From contig NZ_PRKW01000002.1 of the NCBI RefSeq assembly GCF_002927275.1, forward strand, positions 434,001 through 498,000: a stretch of DNA of 64,000 nucleotides. Reading direction: 5' to 3'. Under the pieces are notes generated by a model that made no database searches, was not told where the DNA came from, and saw only the letters and a list, made by a program, of their open reading frames with translations. This DNA comes from Arthrobacter pityocampae. Its GTDB lineage: Bacteria > Actinomycetota > Actinomycetes > Actinomycetales > Micrococcaceae. Positions within the stretch are counted from its first letter, which is position 1. Every line of letters begins with the position of its first letter. Positions 25,974 to 35,349 of this stretch are shown in pieces. The position numbers and the translations under genes are program-made.

Positions 25974-27839
25974 ATGTCTGAATCCGTGAACTTGCCCGCT
26001 CTCGGTGAAAGCGTCACCGAAGGCACCGTCACCCGCTGGCTGAAGCAGGTCGGTGACCGTGTCGAGGTCGACGAGCCCCTCCTCGAGGTCTCCACCGACA
26101 AGGTCGACACCGAGATCCCCTCCCCGATCGCCGGCGTGATCGAGGAGATCCTCGTTGCCGAGGACGAGACCGCCGAGGTCGGCGCCCCGCTCGTGCGCAT
26201 CGGCGACGGCTCCGGGAGCGACGACTCGGGCAGTGCCGATTCCGGGAGTGCCGATGCCGGGAGTGCCGACTCGGACAGTGCCGCTTCCGCCGCTCCGGCC
26301 GAGGAGGAGGCTCCCGCCGAACCCGAGGCTGCTCCCGAGAAGGCCGCTCCTGAAGCCGCTCCCGCGGCCGAGTCCTCCGACTCCTCCGCCGACGAGTCCG
26401 CCGAGGGGACCGAGGTCACCCTCCCCGCGCTCGGCGAGAGCGTCACCGAGGGAACCGTCACCCGCTGGCTCAAGGCCGTCGGCGACGACGTCGAGGTCGA
26501 CGAGCCCCTCCTCGAGGTCTCCACCGACAAGGTCGACACGGAGATCCCCTCCCCCGTCGCCGGCAAGCTCCAGGAGATCCGCGTCAACGAGGACGAGACC
26601 GCCGAGGTCGGCGCGGTCCTCGCCGTGATCGGCTCGGGCGCCGCCGCGCCGAAGAAGGTCGAGGCCGCGTCGGGCGAACCGCTGGCAGCGGCACCCTCCG
26701 AGGAACGCGACGACGCTCCTGCCGAGAAGTCCGGCTCCGACCATAAGGCCGAGCAGACCCCCGAGCCCGCCGAGGACAAGCCCGCCGCTCCCGCCCCGGC
26801 CCAGGACAAGCCCGCCGCGAAGCCTGCGGCCGAGGACAAGGCCGCCGCGAAGCCTGCGGCCGACTCCGCGCCGGCGGAGGTGTCCGGAGGCTCGGACGCC
26901 GCAGCCTACGTGACTCCCCTCGTCCGCCGCCTGGCCAACCAGAACGACGTCGACCTGTCGACCGTCAAGGGCACCGGTGTCGGAGGACGCATCCGCAAGC
27001 AGGACGTCCTCGAGGCAGCCGAAGCCAAGAAGGTCACGACCCCGGAGCCGGCAGCGTCCGCTCCCGCGGCCGCTGCGCCGTCGAAGCCCGCGGCTCCCGC
27101 CGTCGAGCCCTCGAAGCTTCGTGGCACCGTCGAGAAGGCCCCGCGCATCCGGCAGACGATCGCCAAGCGCATGCGCGAGTCGCTCGAGGTGTCGGCCCAG
27201 CTCACGCAGGTGATCGAGGTCGACATGACCCGCATCGCGAAGCTGCGGACGGCGTCGAAGGACACCTTCCTGGCCCAGAACGGCGCGAAGCTGACCTTCC
27301 TGCCCTTCCTCTCCAAGGCCGTCACCGAGGCGCTCAAGCAGCACCCGAAGCTGAACGCGTCCTTCGACGAGGAGAAGAAGGAAGTCACCTACCACGACGC
27401 CGAGCACCTGGCGATCGCGGTCGATACCGAGAAGGGCCTGCTCGTCCCCGTGATCCGGGACGCCGGCAACCTCAACCTCGGGGGGCTGGCGAAGAAGATC
27501 GCCGATGTCGGTGCCCGCACCCGCAACGGCCAGATCGGTCCGGACGAGCTCTCGGGCGGGACGTTCACGATCACGAACATCGGCTCCGCCGGGGCACTGT
27601 TCGACACACCGATCATCAACCAGCCGCAGGTCGGCATCCTGGGGACCGGCATCATCGTCAAGCGTCCCGTGGTCGTCACCGGTCCCGACGGTGACGACAC
27701 GATCGCCATCCGCTCCATGATGTACCTGAGCCTCACCTACGACCACCGCCTCGTCGACGGCGCGGACGCAGGCCGCTTCCTGCAGACCCTGAAGGCACGC
27801 CTGGAGGGTGGCGCGTTCGAGGCCGACCTCGGCCTGTAG
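25974..27839 (+). CDS. sucB: 2-oxoglutarate dehydrogenase E2 (dihydrolipoamide succinyltransferase)
   Basis: A 621-residue acyltransferase with, in order, lipoyl domain 1 (residues about 3-76), an Ala/Pro/Glu-rich linker, lipoyl domain 2 (about 142-216), a second linker with repeated [11 protein letters not shown]-like units, an E3-binding domain ([20 protein letters not shown]) and the C-terminal catalytic domain with the active-site histidine in [15 protein letters not shown]. The lipoylated lysine lies in the identical [12 protein letters not shown] motif of both lipoyl domains. The partner E1 is not in the window; in actinobacteria a KGD-type E1 has its own E2-like domain, so this protein may also serve the pyruvate complex. 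It starts at ATG 25974 after GAAGGAG. Confidence 0.92.
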   Translation: MSESVNLPALGESVTEGTVTRWLKQVGDRVEVDEPLLEVSTDKVDTEIPSPIAGVIEEILVAEDETAEVGAPLVRIGDGSGSDDSGSADSGSADAGSADSDSAASAAPAEEEAPAEPEAAPEKAAPEAAPAAESSDSSADESAEGTEVTLPALGESVTEGTVTRWLKAVGDDVEVDEPLLEVSTDKVDTEIPSPVAGKLQEIRVNEDETAEVGAVLAVIGSGAAAPKKVEAASGEPLAAAPSEERDDAPAEKSGSDHKAEQTPEPAEDKPAAPAPAQDKPAAKPAAEDKAAAKPAADSAPAEVSGGSDAAAYVTPLVRRLANQNDVDLSTVKGTGVGGRIRKQDVLEAAEAKKVTTPEPAASAPAAAAPSKPAAPAVEPSKLRGTVEKAPRIRQTIAKRMRESLEVSAQLTQVIEVDMTRIAKLRTASKDTFLAQNGAKLTFLPFLSKAVTEALKQHPKLNASFDEEKKEVTYHDAEHLAIAVDTEKGLLVPVIRDAGNLNLGGLAKKIADVGARTRNGQIGPDELSGGTFTITNIGSAGALFDTPIINQPQVGILGTGIIVKRPVVVTGPDGDDTIAIRSMMYLSLTYDHRLVDGADAGRFLQTLKARLEGGAFEADLGL

Positions 27840-27863
27840 CGCCCTCCGATCCACCAGGTGCGC

Positions 27864-27901
27864 AGGAGAAGCCGCTTCCCGTGAGGGAGGCGGCTTCTCC
27901 T
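27864..27901 (+). terminator. Terminator after sucB
   Basis: AGGAGAAGCCGC pairs with its exact complement around a short mismatched inner stem and loop CGTGA, and is followed by TGTTT. It starts 25 bp after the sucB stop. Confidence 0.85.
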
Positions 27902-27977
27902 GTTTCCACCTCGCTCCCTAGGATGGGAGCGAAGCACCGGATGCGACCCCCGTGTCCGTTCAACACCAAGGAGAACC

Positions 27978-28409
27978 ATGGCTACCGTTCGCACAGCCCA
28001 CACCGTCTGGAGCGGGGACCTCCCCACGGGGTCGGGGCAGGTCTCGCTCGATTCCTCCGGCCTCGGCACCTACGACGTCACCTGGAAGGCACGCGCCGAG
28101 CAGTCCGAGGGCAAGACGAGCCCGGAAGAGCTCATCGCCGCCGCTCACTCCGCCTGCTTCTCCATGGCCTTCAGCCACGCCCTCGGCGAGGAGGGGAAGA
28201 CCCCGGAACGCGTCGAGACGAAGGCCGAGGTCGACTTCCAGCCGGGCACCGGGATCACCGCCATCCGTCTCACGCTCGACGCCACCGTCCCCGGACTGTC
28301 CGAGGACGACTTCCAGCGGCTCGCCCGGGGTGCCAAGGAAGGCTGCCCCGTGTCGCAGGCGCTGGCCGCGGTCAAGGACATCTCCCTGACGGCCACGCTC
28401 CACGGCTGA
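27978..28409 (+). CDS. OsmC-family peroxiredoxin
   Basis: A 143-residue OsmC/Ohr-superfamily protein, a thiol peroxidase acting on organic hydroperoxides. The two redox cysteines are in AAAHSACFSMAFSHAL (about residue 59) and EGCPVSQAL (about 125), and the catalytic Glu region is TSPEELIAAAH. The order with an early Cys in HSACF and late GCPVS is that of OsmC rather than Ohr. It starts at ATG 27978 behind AAGGAG and is framed by two strong terminators, so it is transcribed alone. Confidence 0.9.
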   Translation: MATVRTAHTVWSGDLPTGSGQVSLDSSGLGTYDVTWKARAEQSEGKTSPEELIAAAHSACFSMAFSHALGEEGKTPERVETKAEVDFQPGTGITAIRLTLDATVPGLSEDDFQRLARGAKEGCPVSQALAAVKDISLTATLHG

Positions 28410-28423
28410 GGCCTCCCGCCCAG

Positions 28424-28464
28424 CGGACGAAGGACCCCGGACACCGTCCGGGGTCCTTCGTCCG
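28424..28464. terminator. Terminator after the OsmC gene
   Basis: A perfect 19-bp inverted repeat (left arm CGGACGAAGGACCCCGGAC, loop ACC) that begins 15 bp after the stop codon. Confidence 0.88.
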
Positions 28465-28510
28465 CCGCGGCCCGGTACCGTTCCCCTGCGACAAGTGGTT
28501 CGATGGGATC

Positions 28511-29407
28511 ATGCGCATCCTCCTCGCCGGCGCGTCCGGGACCATCGGTACTGCCCTCATCCGCCAGCTCGAGACGAACCACGAGGTCCGGCGCCTGGTG
28601 CGCAGGGCCGCCAAGGGGCCGCAGGAGGTCCGGTGGAATCCCGCAGCCGGGGACCTCGACGTCGAGGCCGTCGAGTGGGCCGACGCCGTCATCAACCTCT
28701 CCGGGGCGGGCATCGCAGGGGGACTCTGGACGAGGAGTTACAAGGAGACGCTGTACTCGTCGCGTATCACGGCGACCCGGACGCTCGTCGACGCGATGCG
28801 GAAGGCCTCGAACCCGCCCACGGTGTTCATCAGCCAGTCCGCCTCCGGCTACTACGGGGACCGCGGCGACGAGGTGCTGACCGAGGGCTCGTCGTCCGGC
28901 GGGACGTTGCTCGCCGACATCTGCCGCCGCTGGGAAGCCGAGGCGCTCAAGGCTCCGGACGGTGTCCGCGTCGTTCTGGCCCGCACCGGGATCGTCATGG
29001 CGAAGGAGGGCGGAGCCCTGCCTCCCCTGCTCATCCCGATCCGGTTCTTCGCGGGGACGTCCCTCGGCTCCGGTCGCCAGTGGTGGCCGTGGATCAGTCT
29101 CCGCGACGAGGTCAGGGCGCTCGAGTTCCTCCTCACAGCCCCGCTGTCCGGCCCGGTCAATCTGAGCGCTCCGGTGCCCGCGACCCTGGACGCCATCACC
29201 CTGCAGCTCGGCAAGGCATTCAGCCGCCCGGTGTGGTTCCGTGTGCCCGGGCAGATCCTGACCACCGTCATCGGGCAACTCGCCTACGAACTCCTGCTGG
29301 TCAGCCAGCGCATGGAGCCCCGGGCGCTGACCCGGGCCGGCTTCACGTTCGACGAGCCCACGCCGGAGGCCCTCGCGGGCTGGGTGCACCGCACCGCGAC
29401 GTCCTGA
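28511..29407 (+). CDS. TIGR01777-family epimerase-like protein
   Basis: A 298-residue NAD(P)-binding protein of the extended SDR group. Residues 1-12 form the nucleotide loop MRILLAGASGTIGTALIRQL; NLSGAGI, TRTLVDAMRK, SQSASGYYGDRGD and RWEAEAL follow, and the C-terminal DUF1731 part contains WISLRDEVRALEFLL. This is the TIGR01777 family (E. coli YfcH, cell-division-linked SulA of cyanobacteria); its substrate is unknown. The start is the ATG at 28511, where the Rossmann fold begins. It converges on the kinase gene with only 33 bp between the stop codons. Confidence 0.9.
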   Translation: MRILLAGASGTIGTALIRQLETNHEVRRLVRRAAKGPQEVRWNPAAGDLDVEAVEWADAVINLSGAGIAGGLWTRSYKETLYSSRITATRTLVDAMRKASNPPTVFISQSASGYYGDRGDEVLTEGSSSGGTLLADICRRWEAEALKAPDGVRVVLARTGIVMAKEGGALPPLLIPIRFFAGTSLGSGRQWWPWISLRDEVRALEFLLTAPLSGPVNLSAPVPATLDAITLQLGKAFSRPVWFRVPGQILTTVIGQLAYELLLVSQRMEPRALTRAGFTFDEPTPEALAGWVHRTATS

Positions 29408-29414
29408 CGACGGC

Positions 29415-29446
29415 GGATCCACTCAGTCCGGTGGATCCACTCAGTC
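29415..29446. repeat. Short direct repeat between convergent genes
   Basis: The 14-mer GGATCCACTCAGTC occurs at 29415-29428 and again at 29433-29446, an 18-bp period. The second copy covers the kinase stop codon region. It is probably a small local duplication with no evident role. Confidence 0.7.
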
Positions 29447-31597
29447 GGGCGGCGCCACGACCGAGTGGATCCGCCACCCCTCGCCTGAGGTCCACAGGAC
29501 GAAGACCAGGTCCTGCAAGGCGGCGTCCCTCGGCGTCGTCGACCCGGGCCGCTGCGATGCCGGGGCCGCCGTCTCGGTGTAGGACGACAGCGCTGCCCTT
29601 GCCCGGACCACGGAGACCCTGGTTCCGGGCGGGGGTTCGGCGACCACCGGCAGGTTCGCGAGCCCCGGCAGGCCGGCCAGGGCCGCATCCGTCAGGGCGA
29701 CCGGGTCCCGGATGGCGATCGACAGGTTCCGGAGCGCCCTGCCCGTCCCCGCGAGCGCGCTGACCGCTTCGTGGTCCGTCGCCATGGCAGGGGATCCCTC
29801 GACGTCGACCCGTGCGAGCAGGTCGGGATCGGCCTGCGTGAAGGCCTGTGCCCGCAGGGCCGCCAGGCCCTCCAGCGCCACGGCGGGATCATCGGCCCGC
29901 GCTGCCCGATCCGCGTCCGCGCCACCGGCAGCACTCTCCCCCGAGGCATCGTCCCGGTCCGACGGTTCCGTCCCGGCGCGGGCGGTCCTGTCCGACGGGC
30001 CCGGAGCCGCAGGATCGGGCCCGGCAGCGGACGGCACCTGATCGGGAGCGCCCGCGGTGGTCACGGACGGCGGATCGGGAGCATGGCCGACCGCGGGCTC
30101 CGAACGGAATCCGTCGACGGTCAGGACCATCCCTGCGACGAGCAGGGCGACAGCGGCCACACCGGCCAGGGCGGCCACCACGACGCGGGCCCGCCGGTCC
30201 CGTCGAATCGGGCCCACCCGCTGCCCATGGAGCAGGGTTGCGCGGCGCCGTCCCCTGCGGGGGCGCACGTCCCCGCGCCGTCTCCTCAGGACGCGTTCCG
30301 GCTGCGACCTTCCTGCGGACGGGCGCCCTGCCCTTTCGGCATCGCGGCCTCCTGGCACTCCCCCGTGGGCGCGCGAGCGCCGGCCCGTCATCCGCCTCCC
30401 CCGGGACCGCGGATCACCGGCGGGGGTGTCGGTGCGCCGGGTCAGCAGGTCAGGCAGCACGCTTGCATGCACGGCCGGGACGAGGTCGACGGGAACCGGC
30501 ATGGACACAGCCAGCAGTCCGCGGGCGAAGTCCTCCGCGGTGGGTCGTCGGACCCTGTCGGAGCTCAGCGCGTCCTCGACGAGCTGCATGAGTTCCAGGG
30601 GCGCCTCCGGGACGATCAGCACGAGGGGCGGCCGCTGCTCGGCGGGTCCGGGGACACGACCGGTCAGGGCGAACCAGGCCACGGCCGCCAGGGCGAAGAC
30701 ATCGGCGCCGGGCTCGAACGATCCGTCGTGGAGCGGGTCGAGGAAGCCGGGCGTTCCCGAAATTCCTCCCCGTGCGGCGCCCAGCAGTCGACCGGTCCCG
30801 AAGTCGGCGAGGAGCGGCTTGCCCTCGGCCGTGAAGAGGATGTTTCCCGGCGTCACGTCGCCGTGCAGGGCGCCGGCGGCGTGCAGGTAGCCGAGCGCCT
30901 GTGCCACCGGGACCAGGGCGGTCACGACCTCGGGGACCGGCAGCGGGCCGCGAGTCGTCACGAGGCCGAGGAGCGAGCCGCCGGGGGCGAGGTCCATCAG
31001 CAGACCGGGGCCGTGGTCCGTCCCGACGATGCCGTGGACCGGAACGAGGTGGTCGTGGGTGAAGCGTTGCAGGAGCCTCAGTTCGCGCGCGAGCACGCCG
31101 GGGTCGGGGGCTTCCGTGACGCCGGTGTCGGCGCCGCCCGTGCCGCGTTCGACGCCCGACGCGGCAGCCGGAGCCGGAGTCGCCGGTCCGACCGGCGCCG
31201 GCCCCGGGGCGGGAGCCGCACCCCCGGAGGCGGCACGTCTCGCGCGCCGGCTCGGCGCCGCAGCCGAGACCACGACCTGCGCCTCCGCAGAGCGGCGCGC
31301 AGCCTGCTGCTCCGCAGGGCCCGGATCGTCCGGAGCGACCACCTTCAGCGCAAACCGCCGTCCGTCACCGTCCGTCACCAGCCACACCGCGGAGGAACCA
31401 CCCCTGCCCAGGAGACGCCCCACCCGCAGGCCCGGGACGGCCGGCCGCTCCCGATCGGTGGGCTCGGTGGCCCACCCATCGGGAGCGACCGGCGGATCGG
31501 ACGACAGCGCGGCGTCCTCCGGGGCCGCGCCCGATGGCGTACCCGCTGTGACGCGCGATGACCGCCCCGCCTCCGTCACTCCCGCGTCCTCGTTCAT
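29441..31597 (-). CDS. Transmembrane Ser/Thr protein kinase, non-RD type
   Basis: A 718-residue kinase. The domain spans about residues 56-365: glycine loop GRLLGRGGSSAVWLV, Lys85 in FALKVV, Glu172 in the alphaC helix, catalytic loop HGDVTPGNILF (Asp247) and ADFGTGR (Asp265). The Arg before the catalytic Asp is Gly, so it is a non-RD kinase and may not need activation-loop phosphorylation. An 80-residue Ala/Pro-rich insert separates Lys85 from alphaC. A basic juxtamembrane stretch leads to one membrane helix at 471-494 and a 220-residue outer part with a Pro/Asp-rich stem and an SnoaL/Mce-like C-terminal fold. No PASTA repeats are present. The ligand and substrates are unknown. Confidence 0.85.
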   Translation of the reverse strand: MNEDAGVTEAGRSSRVTAGTPSGAAPEDAALSSDPPVAPDGWATEPTDRERPAVPGLRVGRLLGRGGSSAVWLVTDGDGRRFALKVVAPDDPGPAEQQAARRSAEAQVVVSAAAPSRRARRAASGGAAPAPGPAPVGPATPAPAAASGVERGTGGADTGVTEAPDPGVLARELRLLQRFTHDHLVPVHGIVGTDHGPGLLMDLAPGGSLLGLVTTRGPLPVPEVVTALVPVAQALGYLHAAGALHGDVTPGNILFTAEGKPLLADFGTGRLLGAARGGISGTPGFLDPLHDGSFEPGADVFALAAVAWFALTGRVPGPAEQRPPLVLIVPEAPLELMQLVEDALSSDRVRRPTAEDFARGLLAVSMPVPVDLVPAVHASVLPDLLTRRTDTPAGDPRSRGRRMTGRRSRAHGGVPGGRDAERAGRPSAGRSQPERVLRRRRGDVRPRRGRRRATLLHGQRVGPIRRDRRARVVVAALAGVAAVALLVAGMVLTVDGFRSEPAVGHAPDPPSVTTAGAPDQVPSAAGPDPAAPGPSDRTARAGTEPSDRDDASGESAAGGADADRAARADDPAVALEGLAALRAQAFTQADPDLLARVDVEGSPAMATDHEAVSALAGTGRALRNLSIAIRDPVALTDAALAGLPGLANLPVVAEPPPGTRVSVVRARAALSSYTETAAPASQRPGSTTPRDAALQDLVFVLWTSGEGWRIHSVVAPPD

Positions 31598-31680
31598 GGT
31601 CCAGTTCTAGGCCATGCAGACGCCTCCATCAGCGTTATCCACAGCCCGGCCCGACAAGCGACCGGAAGTGATTGCAGGAG

Positions 31681-31696
31681 TAGAACATATGTTCTA
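31681..31696 (+). promoter_or_regulatory. SOS (LexA)-type box
   Basis: TAGAACATATGTTCTA is a perfect 16-bp palindrome containing GAAC-N4-GTTC, the core of the Gram-positive and actinobacterial LexA box. It ends 34 bp before the start of the small gene at 31731, and TATTTTTAACG just after it could be the -10 area, so a bound repressor would block the promoter. DNA-damage induction is inferred. Confidence 0.75.
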
Positions 31697-31730
31697 TTTT
31701 TAACGCACAGTCCCGACGAGGCAGGTAATC

Positions 31731-32132
31731 ATGAAACGCATTCCCAGCGACCCGGTCGAGGCATGGCGTCCGGTGGACGAGTCGGTCGGACTCACCTTCG
31801 AGGACGTCACGGGCGTCCCGCAGCCCTGCCGACTGCGCTGGCGCGGCTCCCTGTGGCACGTGCTGGGCCCGAGCCGCCACTGGTCCACCTGGCGGGCCCT
31901 GCCCTCGACACCGACCGGCATGGAGGACGTCCGGCCCATCCACCCGTGGCGGACCGACTTCTGGCGCTTCCGGGCCCAGACCGGCCCCGTGTCCCCGATC
32001 CTCCACTTCGAGGTGCGCCGCGCCGGGACGGACTGGCGGCTGGTCCGCCTCGGTGCCACCTTCGATCTCCCGCCCGCTCCGAGGACCGGCGCAACCATCC
32101 GCACTGACCGCGCGGGGCCGCTGGTCCAGTAG
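31731..32132 (+). CDS. Small SOS-box protein, DUF6504-like
   Basis: A 133-residue soluble protein with many Trp and Arg residues: RLRWRGSLWHVLGPSRHWST, then HPWRTDFWRFRAQT and FEVRRAGTDWRLVRLGATFD. The pattern resembles DUF6504 proteins, which in many actinobacteria are encoded beside mutagenesis polymerase genes (imuB/dnaE2 or Y-family). I am not certain of the family, and no polymerase gene is next to it here. The LexA-type palindrome directly in front makes a DNA-damage role plausible. It starts at ATG 31731 with GAGGCAGG upstream. It is followed by lipB after 61 bp. Confidence 0.6.
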   Translation: MKRIPSDPVEAWRPVDESVGLTFEDVTGVPQPCRLRWRGSLWHVLGPSRHWSTWRALPSTPTGMEDVRPIHPWRTDFWRFRAQTGPVSPILHFEVRRAGTDWRLVRLGATFDLPPAPRTGATIRTDRAGPLVQ

Positions 32133-32193
32133 CCGGCTCCAGGGCAGAGCCAGATGGCAGGAGGGTGTCACTGCACAGGACTAGGCTTATCCC

Positions 32194-32931
32194 ATGACTC
32201 TTGTGCTGTCGCGCGTCGGACTGGCTCCGGATTACATCGAGTACACCCAGGGGTGGGAGATGCAGAAGGCGCTCCACGCCCAGGTGGTGGCGGGCTCCGC
32301 GCCGAGCACCGTCCTCATCCTCGAGCACGACGCCGTGTACACCGCCGGCAAGCGGACCGAGGAGCACGAGCGGCCCTTCGACGGAACGCCCGTGGTGCCC
32401 GTCGATCGTGGCGGGAAGCTCACCTGGCACGGCCCGGGGCAGCTGGTCGGCTACCCCGTCCTCGCGCTGCGGGATCCGGCGCGCGTCGCCGACTACGTCC
32501 ACATCCTGGAGGAGGTCATCATCGCCTCGCTGCGCCCCCTCGGGATCGACGGCATCAGGATCGAGGGGCGGTCCGGTGTGTGGCTCGCGGAGACCGGCTC
32601 GCAGCCCGCGCGCAAGATCGCGGCGATCGGCATCCGGGTCAGGAACCGCGTCACGATGCACGGCTTCGCCATCAACTGCAGCAACGACCTCGCACCCTTC
32701 CAGCAGATCGTCCCCTGCGGTATCACCGACGCCGGGGTCACCTCGATCTCCGCCGAATGCGGCCGCACCGTCACGCCTGCCGATCTCGTGTCGTCGATCG
32801 AAGCCGAACTGCGCAAGAATGAGGCTGTACTGGTGGGCAAGGACGACGCCGAAGCACCCGATCACTACCCTGCTGGTGCCGGCGGTCTGCCCGCCCCCGC
32901 CCAGAACCAGCCAGAAGGAGCTTCCCTGTGA
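32194..32931 (+). CDS. lipB: Octanoyl-ACP:protein transferase
   Basis: A 245-residue enzyme that moves octanoate from acyl carrier protein onto lipoyl-domain lysines, the first step of lipoate synthesis. It has [20 protein letters not shown], the catalytic lysine region [11 protein letters not shown] and the nucleophilic cysteine in QQIVPCGI. The C-terminal 25 residues are low-complexity. Its stop overlaps the lipA start by 4 bp (ATGTG... arrangement at 32928-32931), so the two are translated together. Its acceptors include the two lipoyl domains of SucB encoded upstream. Confidence 0.95.
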   Translation: MTLVLSRVGLAPDYIEYTQGWEMQKALHAQVVAGSAPSTVLILEHDAVYTAGKRTEEHERPFDGTPVVPVDRGGKLTWHGPGQLVGYPVLALRDPARVADYVHILEEVIIASLRPLGIDGIRIEGRSGVWLAETGSQPARKIAAIGIRVRNRVTMHGFAINCSNDLAPFQQIVPCGITDAGVTSISAECGRTVTPADLVSSIEAELRKNEAVLVGKDDAEAPDHYPAGAGGLPAPAQNQPEGASL

Positions 32932-33929
32932 GTCTTGCACCCGAGGGCCGCCGACTGCTGCGCGTCGAGGCGCGCAACGCCGAGACACCGGTGGAGCGAA
33001 AGCCCGACTGGATCAAGGCGAAGGTCAACATCGGCCCCGAATTCGTCGCCATGAAGAACCTCGTGAAGAAGGAGGGCCTGCACACCGTCTGCGAGGAGGC
33101 GGGGTGCCCCAACATCTTCGAGTGCTGGGAGGACCGCGAGGCCACCTTCCTCATCGGCGGCTCCGAATGCACCCGCCGGTGCGACTTCTGCCAGATCGAC
33201 ACCGGCAAGCCGCAGCCCCTCGACCGCAGTGAGCCCTTCAAGGTCGCGCAGTCGGTGCAGTCCATGAACCTGCGGTACGCCACCGTCACCGGTGTCGCAC
33301 GTGACGACCTGCCCGATGAGGGTGTCTGGCTGTACGCCGAGACCATCCGGCAGATCCACAGCATGAACCCGGGCACGGGCGTGGAGATCCTCATCCCCGA
33401 TTTCTCCGGCCGTCCCGAGCACATCGCTGCGATCTGCGATGCCGCCCCGGAGGTCTTCGCGCACAACGTCGAGACCGTCCCCCGCATCTTCAAGCGGATC
33501 CGCCCGGCGTTCCGGTACGAGCGCTCCCTCGACGTCATCACGCAGGGGCGCGACCGCGGCATGGTCACGAAATCGAACCTCATCCTCGGCATGGGCGAGA
33601 CCCGGGAGGAGATCTCCGAGGCCCTTCGCGACCTGCACGAGGCCGGCTGCGACCTCATCACGATCACGCAGTACCTGCGCCCGAGCGAGCGCCACCTGCC
33701 CGTCGACCGGTGGGTCAAGCCCGCCGAGTTCGTCGAGCTGAGCGAGGAAGCGGAGGCGATCGGGTTCCTCGGCGTCATGAGTGGGCCCCTCGTGCGCTCC
33801 TCGTACAGGGCGGGCCGCCTCTGGGCGCGCGCCATGCGCAAGAAGGGCCTGGAGCTCCCCCCGGAGCTCGCCCACCTGGACGAATCCGGGTCCGCCCTGC
33901 AGGAAGCGTCCTCGCTCCTCGCCGGCTGA
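32928..33929 (+). CDS. lipA: Lipoyl synthase (radical SAM)
   Basis: A 333-residue iron-sulfur enzyme that inserts two sulfur atoms into protein-bound octanoyl groups. It shows both cluster motifs: the auxiliary [14 protein letters not shown] near residue 55 and the radical-SAM CTRRCDFC near 83. The C-terminal RSSYRAG supplies the conserved serine ligand of the auxiliary cluster. It starts at GTG 32928 inside the end of lipB and completes the two-gene lipoate operon. Confidence 0.96.
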   Translation: MSLAPEGRRLLRVEARNAETPVERKPDWIKAKVNIGPEFVAMKNLVKKEGLHTVCEEAGCPNIFECWEDREATFLIGGSECTRRCDFCQIDTGKPQPLDRSEPFKVAQSVQSMNLRYATVTGVARDDLPDEGVWLYAETIRQIHSMNPGTGVEILIPDFSGRPEHIAAICDAAPEVFAHNVETVPRIFKRIRPAFRYERSLDVITQGRDRGMVTKSNLILGMGETREEISEALRDLHEAGCDLITITQYLRPSERHLPVDRWVKPAEFVELSEEAEAIGFLGVMSGPLVRSSYRAGRLWARAMRKKGLELPPELAHLDESGSALQEASSLLAG

Positions 33930-33999
33930 CGCGTCCGCCGCCCACGACGGCGGACCGCGCCGCGGTCGGCTCCCCGCCATCCCGTAGAATCGAAGAACT

Positions 34000-34752
34000 A
34001 TGTCGCACACGATCGATCCTTCCGGTTCCCCCACGCCCAAACGCCGTCTTTTCTCGCGCAAGCCGAAGCCTGGGAAGGGCCCGAAGAAAACCGGGCGGAT
34101 GAAGCAGATCCGCGAAGTCTTCAAGATGACGCGGCGCAACGATCCGAGCGTCGTCTGGTTCATGCTGCTCGCGTTCGTCGGCATCATCGCGCTCGGGCTG
34201 CTGATCGGGTTGCTGATCGACAACGTCATCACGCTGATGATCATCGCCGTCCCGCTCGCGTTCCTCGCGGCGATCTTCATCCTGTCCCGCCGGGCCGAAC
34301 GCGCGGCGTTCTCGCAGATCGAGGGAAGGCCCGGCGCGGCCGGTGCAGCGCTCAGCGTGCTGCGGCGCGGCTGGATCCTGCAGGAGCAGCCCGTCGCCGT
34401 CAACCCGCGCACCCAGGACGCCGTGTTCCGCGTGATCGGTCGCCCGGGAGTCATCCTCGTCTCGGAGGGCCCGTCCACGCGGGTCAAGCAGCTCGTGGAC
34501 GGCGAGAAGCGCAAGATGTCCCGCATCATCCCGAACGTCCCCGTCCATGTCATCGAGACCGGGCGTGACGAGCGTCAGGTCCCCCTCGCGAAGCTCCCGA
34601 AGACCGTGCAGAAGCTCAAGAAGACCCTCACCAAGCAGGAGGTGTCCGCCGTCGACAAGCGACTGAGCGCCCTCGGGACGAAGCTCCCGATCCCCAAGGG
34701 CGTGGACCCGTTCAAGGCTCGCCCGGACCGCAAGGCCATGCGCGGGCGCTGA
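34000..34752 (+). CDS. DUF4191-family membrane protein
   Basis: A 250-residue protein of unknown function. A basic leader (PKRRLFSRKPKPGKGPKK) is followed by two adjacent membrane helices (about 49-71 and 74-93) and a soluble C-terminal domain containing GAALSVLRRGWILQEQPVAV, GRPGVILVSEGP and a lysine-rich tail. This is the actinobacterial DUF4191 family, regularly found between lipA and glnA, as here. A possible -10 TAGAAT lies at about 33985, so the mRNA may have almost no leader. Confidence 0.9.
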   Translation: MSHTIDPSGSPTPKRRLFSRKPKPGKGPKKTGRMKQIREVFKMTRRNDPSVVWFMLLAFVGIIALGLLIGLLIDNVITLMIIAVPLAFLAAIFILSRRAERAAFSQIEGRPGAAGAALSVLRRGWILQEQPVAVNPRTQDAVFRVIGRPGVILVSEGPSTRVKQLVDGEKRKMSRIIPNVPVHVIETGRDERQVPLAKLPKTVQKLKKTLTKQEVSAVDKRLSALGTKLPIPKGVDPFKARPDRKAMRGR

Positions 34753-34766
34753 CCTCCGGATAGCGG

Positions 34767-34807
34767 CACGCGAAGAGCCCCTCCCGACGGGAGGGGCTCT
34801 TCGCGTG
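34767..34807. terminator. Bidirectional terminator
   Basis: A long perfect stem with left arm CACGCGAAGAGCCCCTCCCG and a one- to two-base loop. It lies between the convergent DUF4191 and RDD genes and serves both. Confidence 0.9.
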
Positions 34808-34826
34808 TCCGGGGTCGTGGTGCGGC

Positions 34827-35261
34827 CTAGATCCGGAAGAGTCCCGTACCGCGCGCCCGGTCGTGGAGTCCGCGCTGGTCCGCGTCGATGATGAGGGCCG
34901 GGATCACGAGGCACAGGAGCACGCTCCGGATGATCGCGGTCAGGTAGCCGGCAGGCTTCCCGTCCAGGGTCTGCACCTGCATGCGGAGGATCCGATGCCC
35001 GATGCTGTACCCGAAGAAGCCGACGAACAGGATCTGTTCGACGAGGAAGAGGTACAGCGTGGCGAAGGAGTCGTAGTCGAAGAACGCCGCCGAGATCAGC
35101 GAGCAGATCACCCAGTCGATCAGGAGCGCCGCAGCCCTCGGGCCGAAGCGGGCGATCGACCCCGGGCCGGATTCCGGGCGCCCGAGCCGCTGGCCGGGCC
35201 ACTGCTGATCGCCCGACGGAGGAGGGCCTTCCATCCACGAGCCGATGTCATCTCTGTTCAC
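34827..35261 (-). CDS. RDD-family membrane protein
   Basis: A 144-residue protein with the RDD pattern: ARFGPRAAALLIDWVICSLI (conserved Arg and Asp of the first helix), a second helix region FLVEQILFVGFFGYSIGHRI, and a third, IIRSVLLCLVIPALIIDADQ followed by RGLHDR. RDD proteins are small transporter-like membrane proteins; some act as ion or antiporter components, but no specific role can be given. I prefer GTG 35261 because GGAGG lies 4 bp upstream; GTG at 35264 is an alternative. It is divergent from glnA and shares the GlnR-box region. Confidence 0.85.
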   Translation of the reverse strand: MNRDDIGSWMEGPPPSGDQQWPGQRLGRPESGPGSIARFGPRAAALLIDWVICSLISAAFFDYDSFATLYLFLVEQILFVGFFGYSIGHRILRMQVQTLDGKPAGYLTAIIRSVLLCLVIPALIIDADQRGLHDRARGTGLFRI

Positions 35262-35349
35262 CACGCCTCCAGCGTACCGGGCGGTGAACCACGGCATTAT
35301 GCCCCCGCGCGCAGGAACGCGCTAGGGTGGGAAGAGCACTTCCCCCCAT

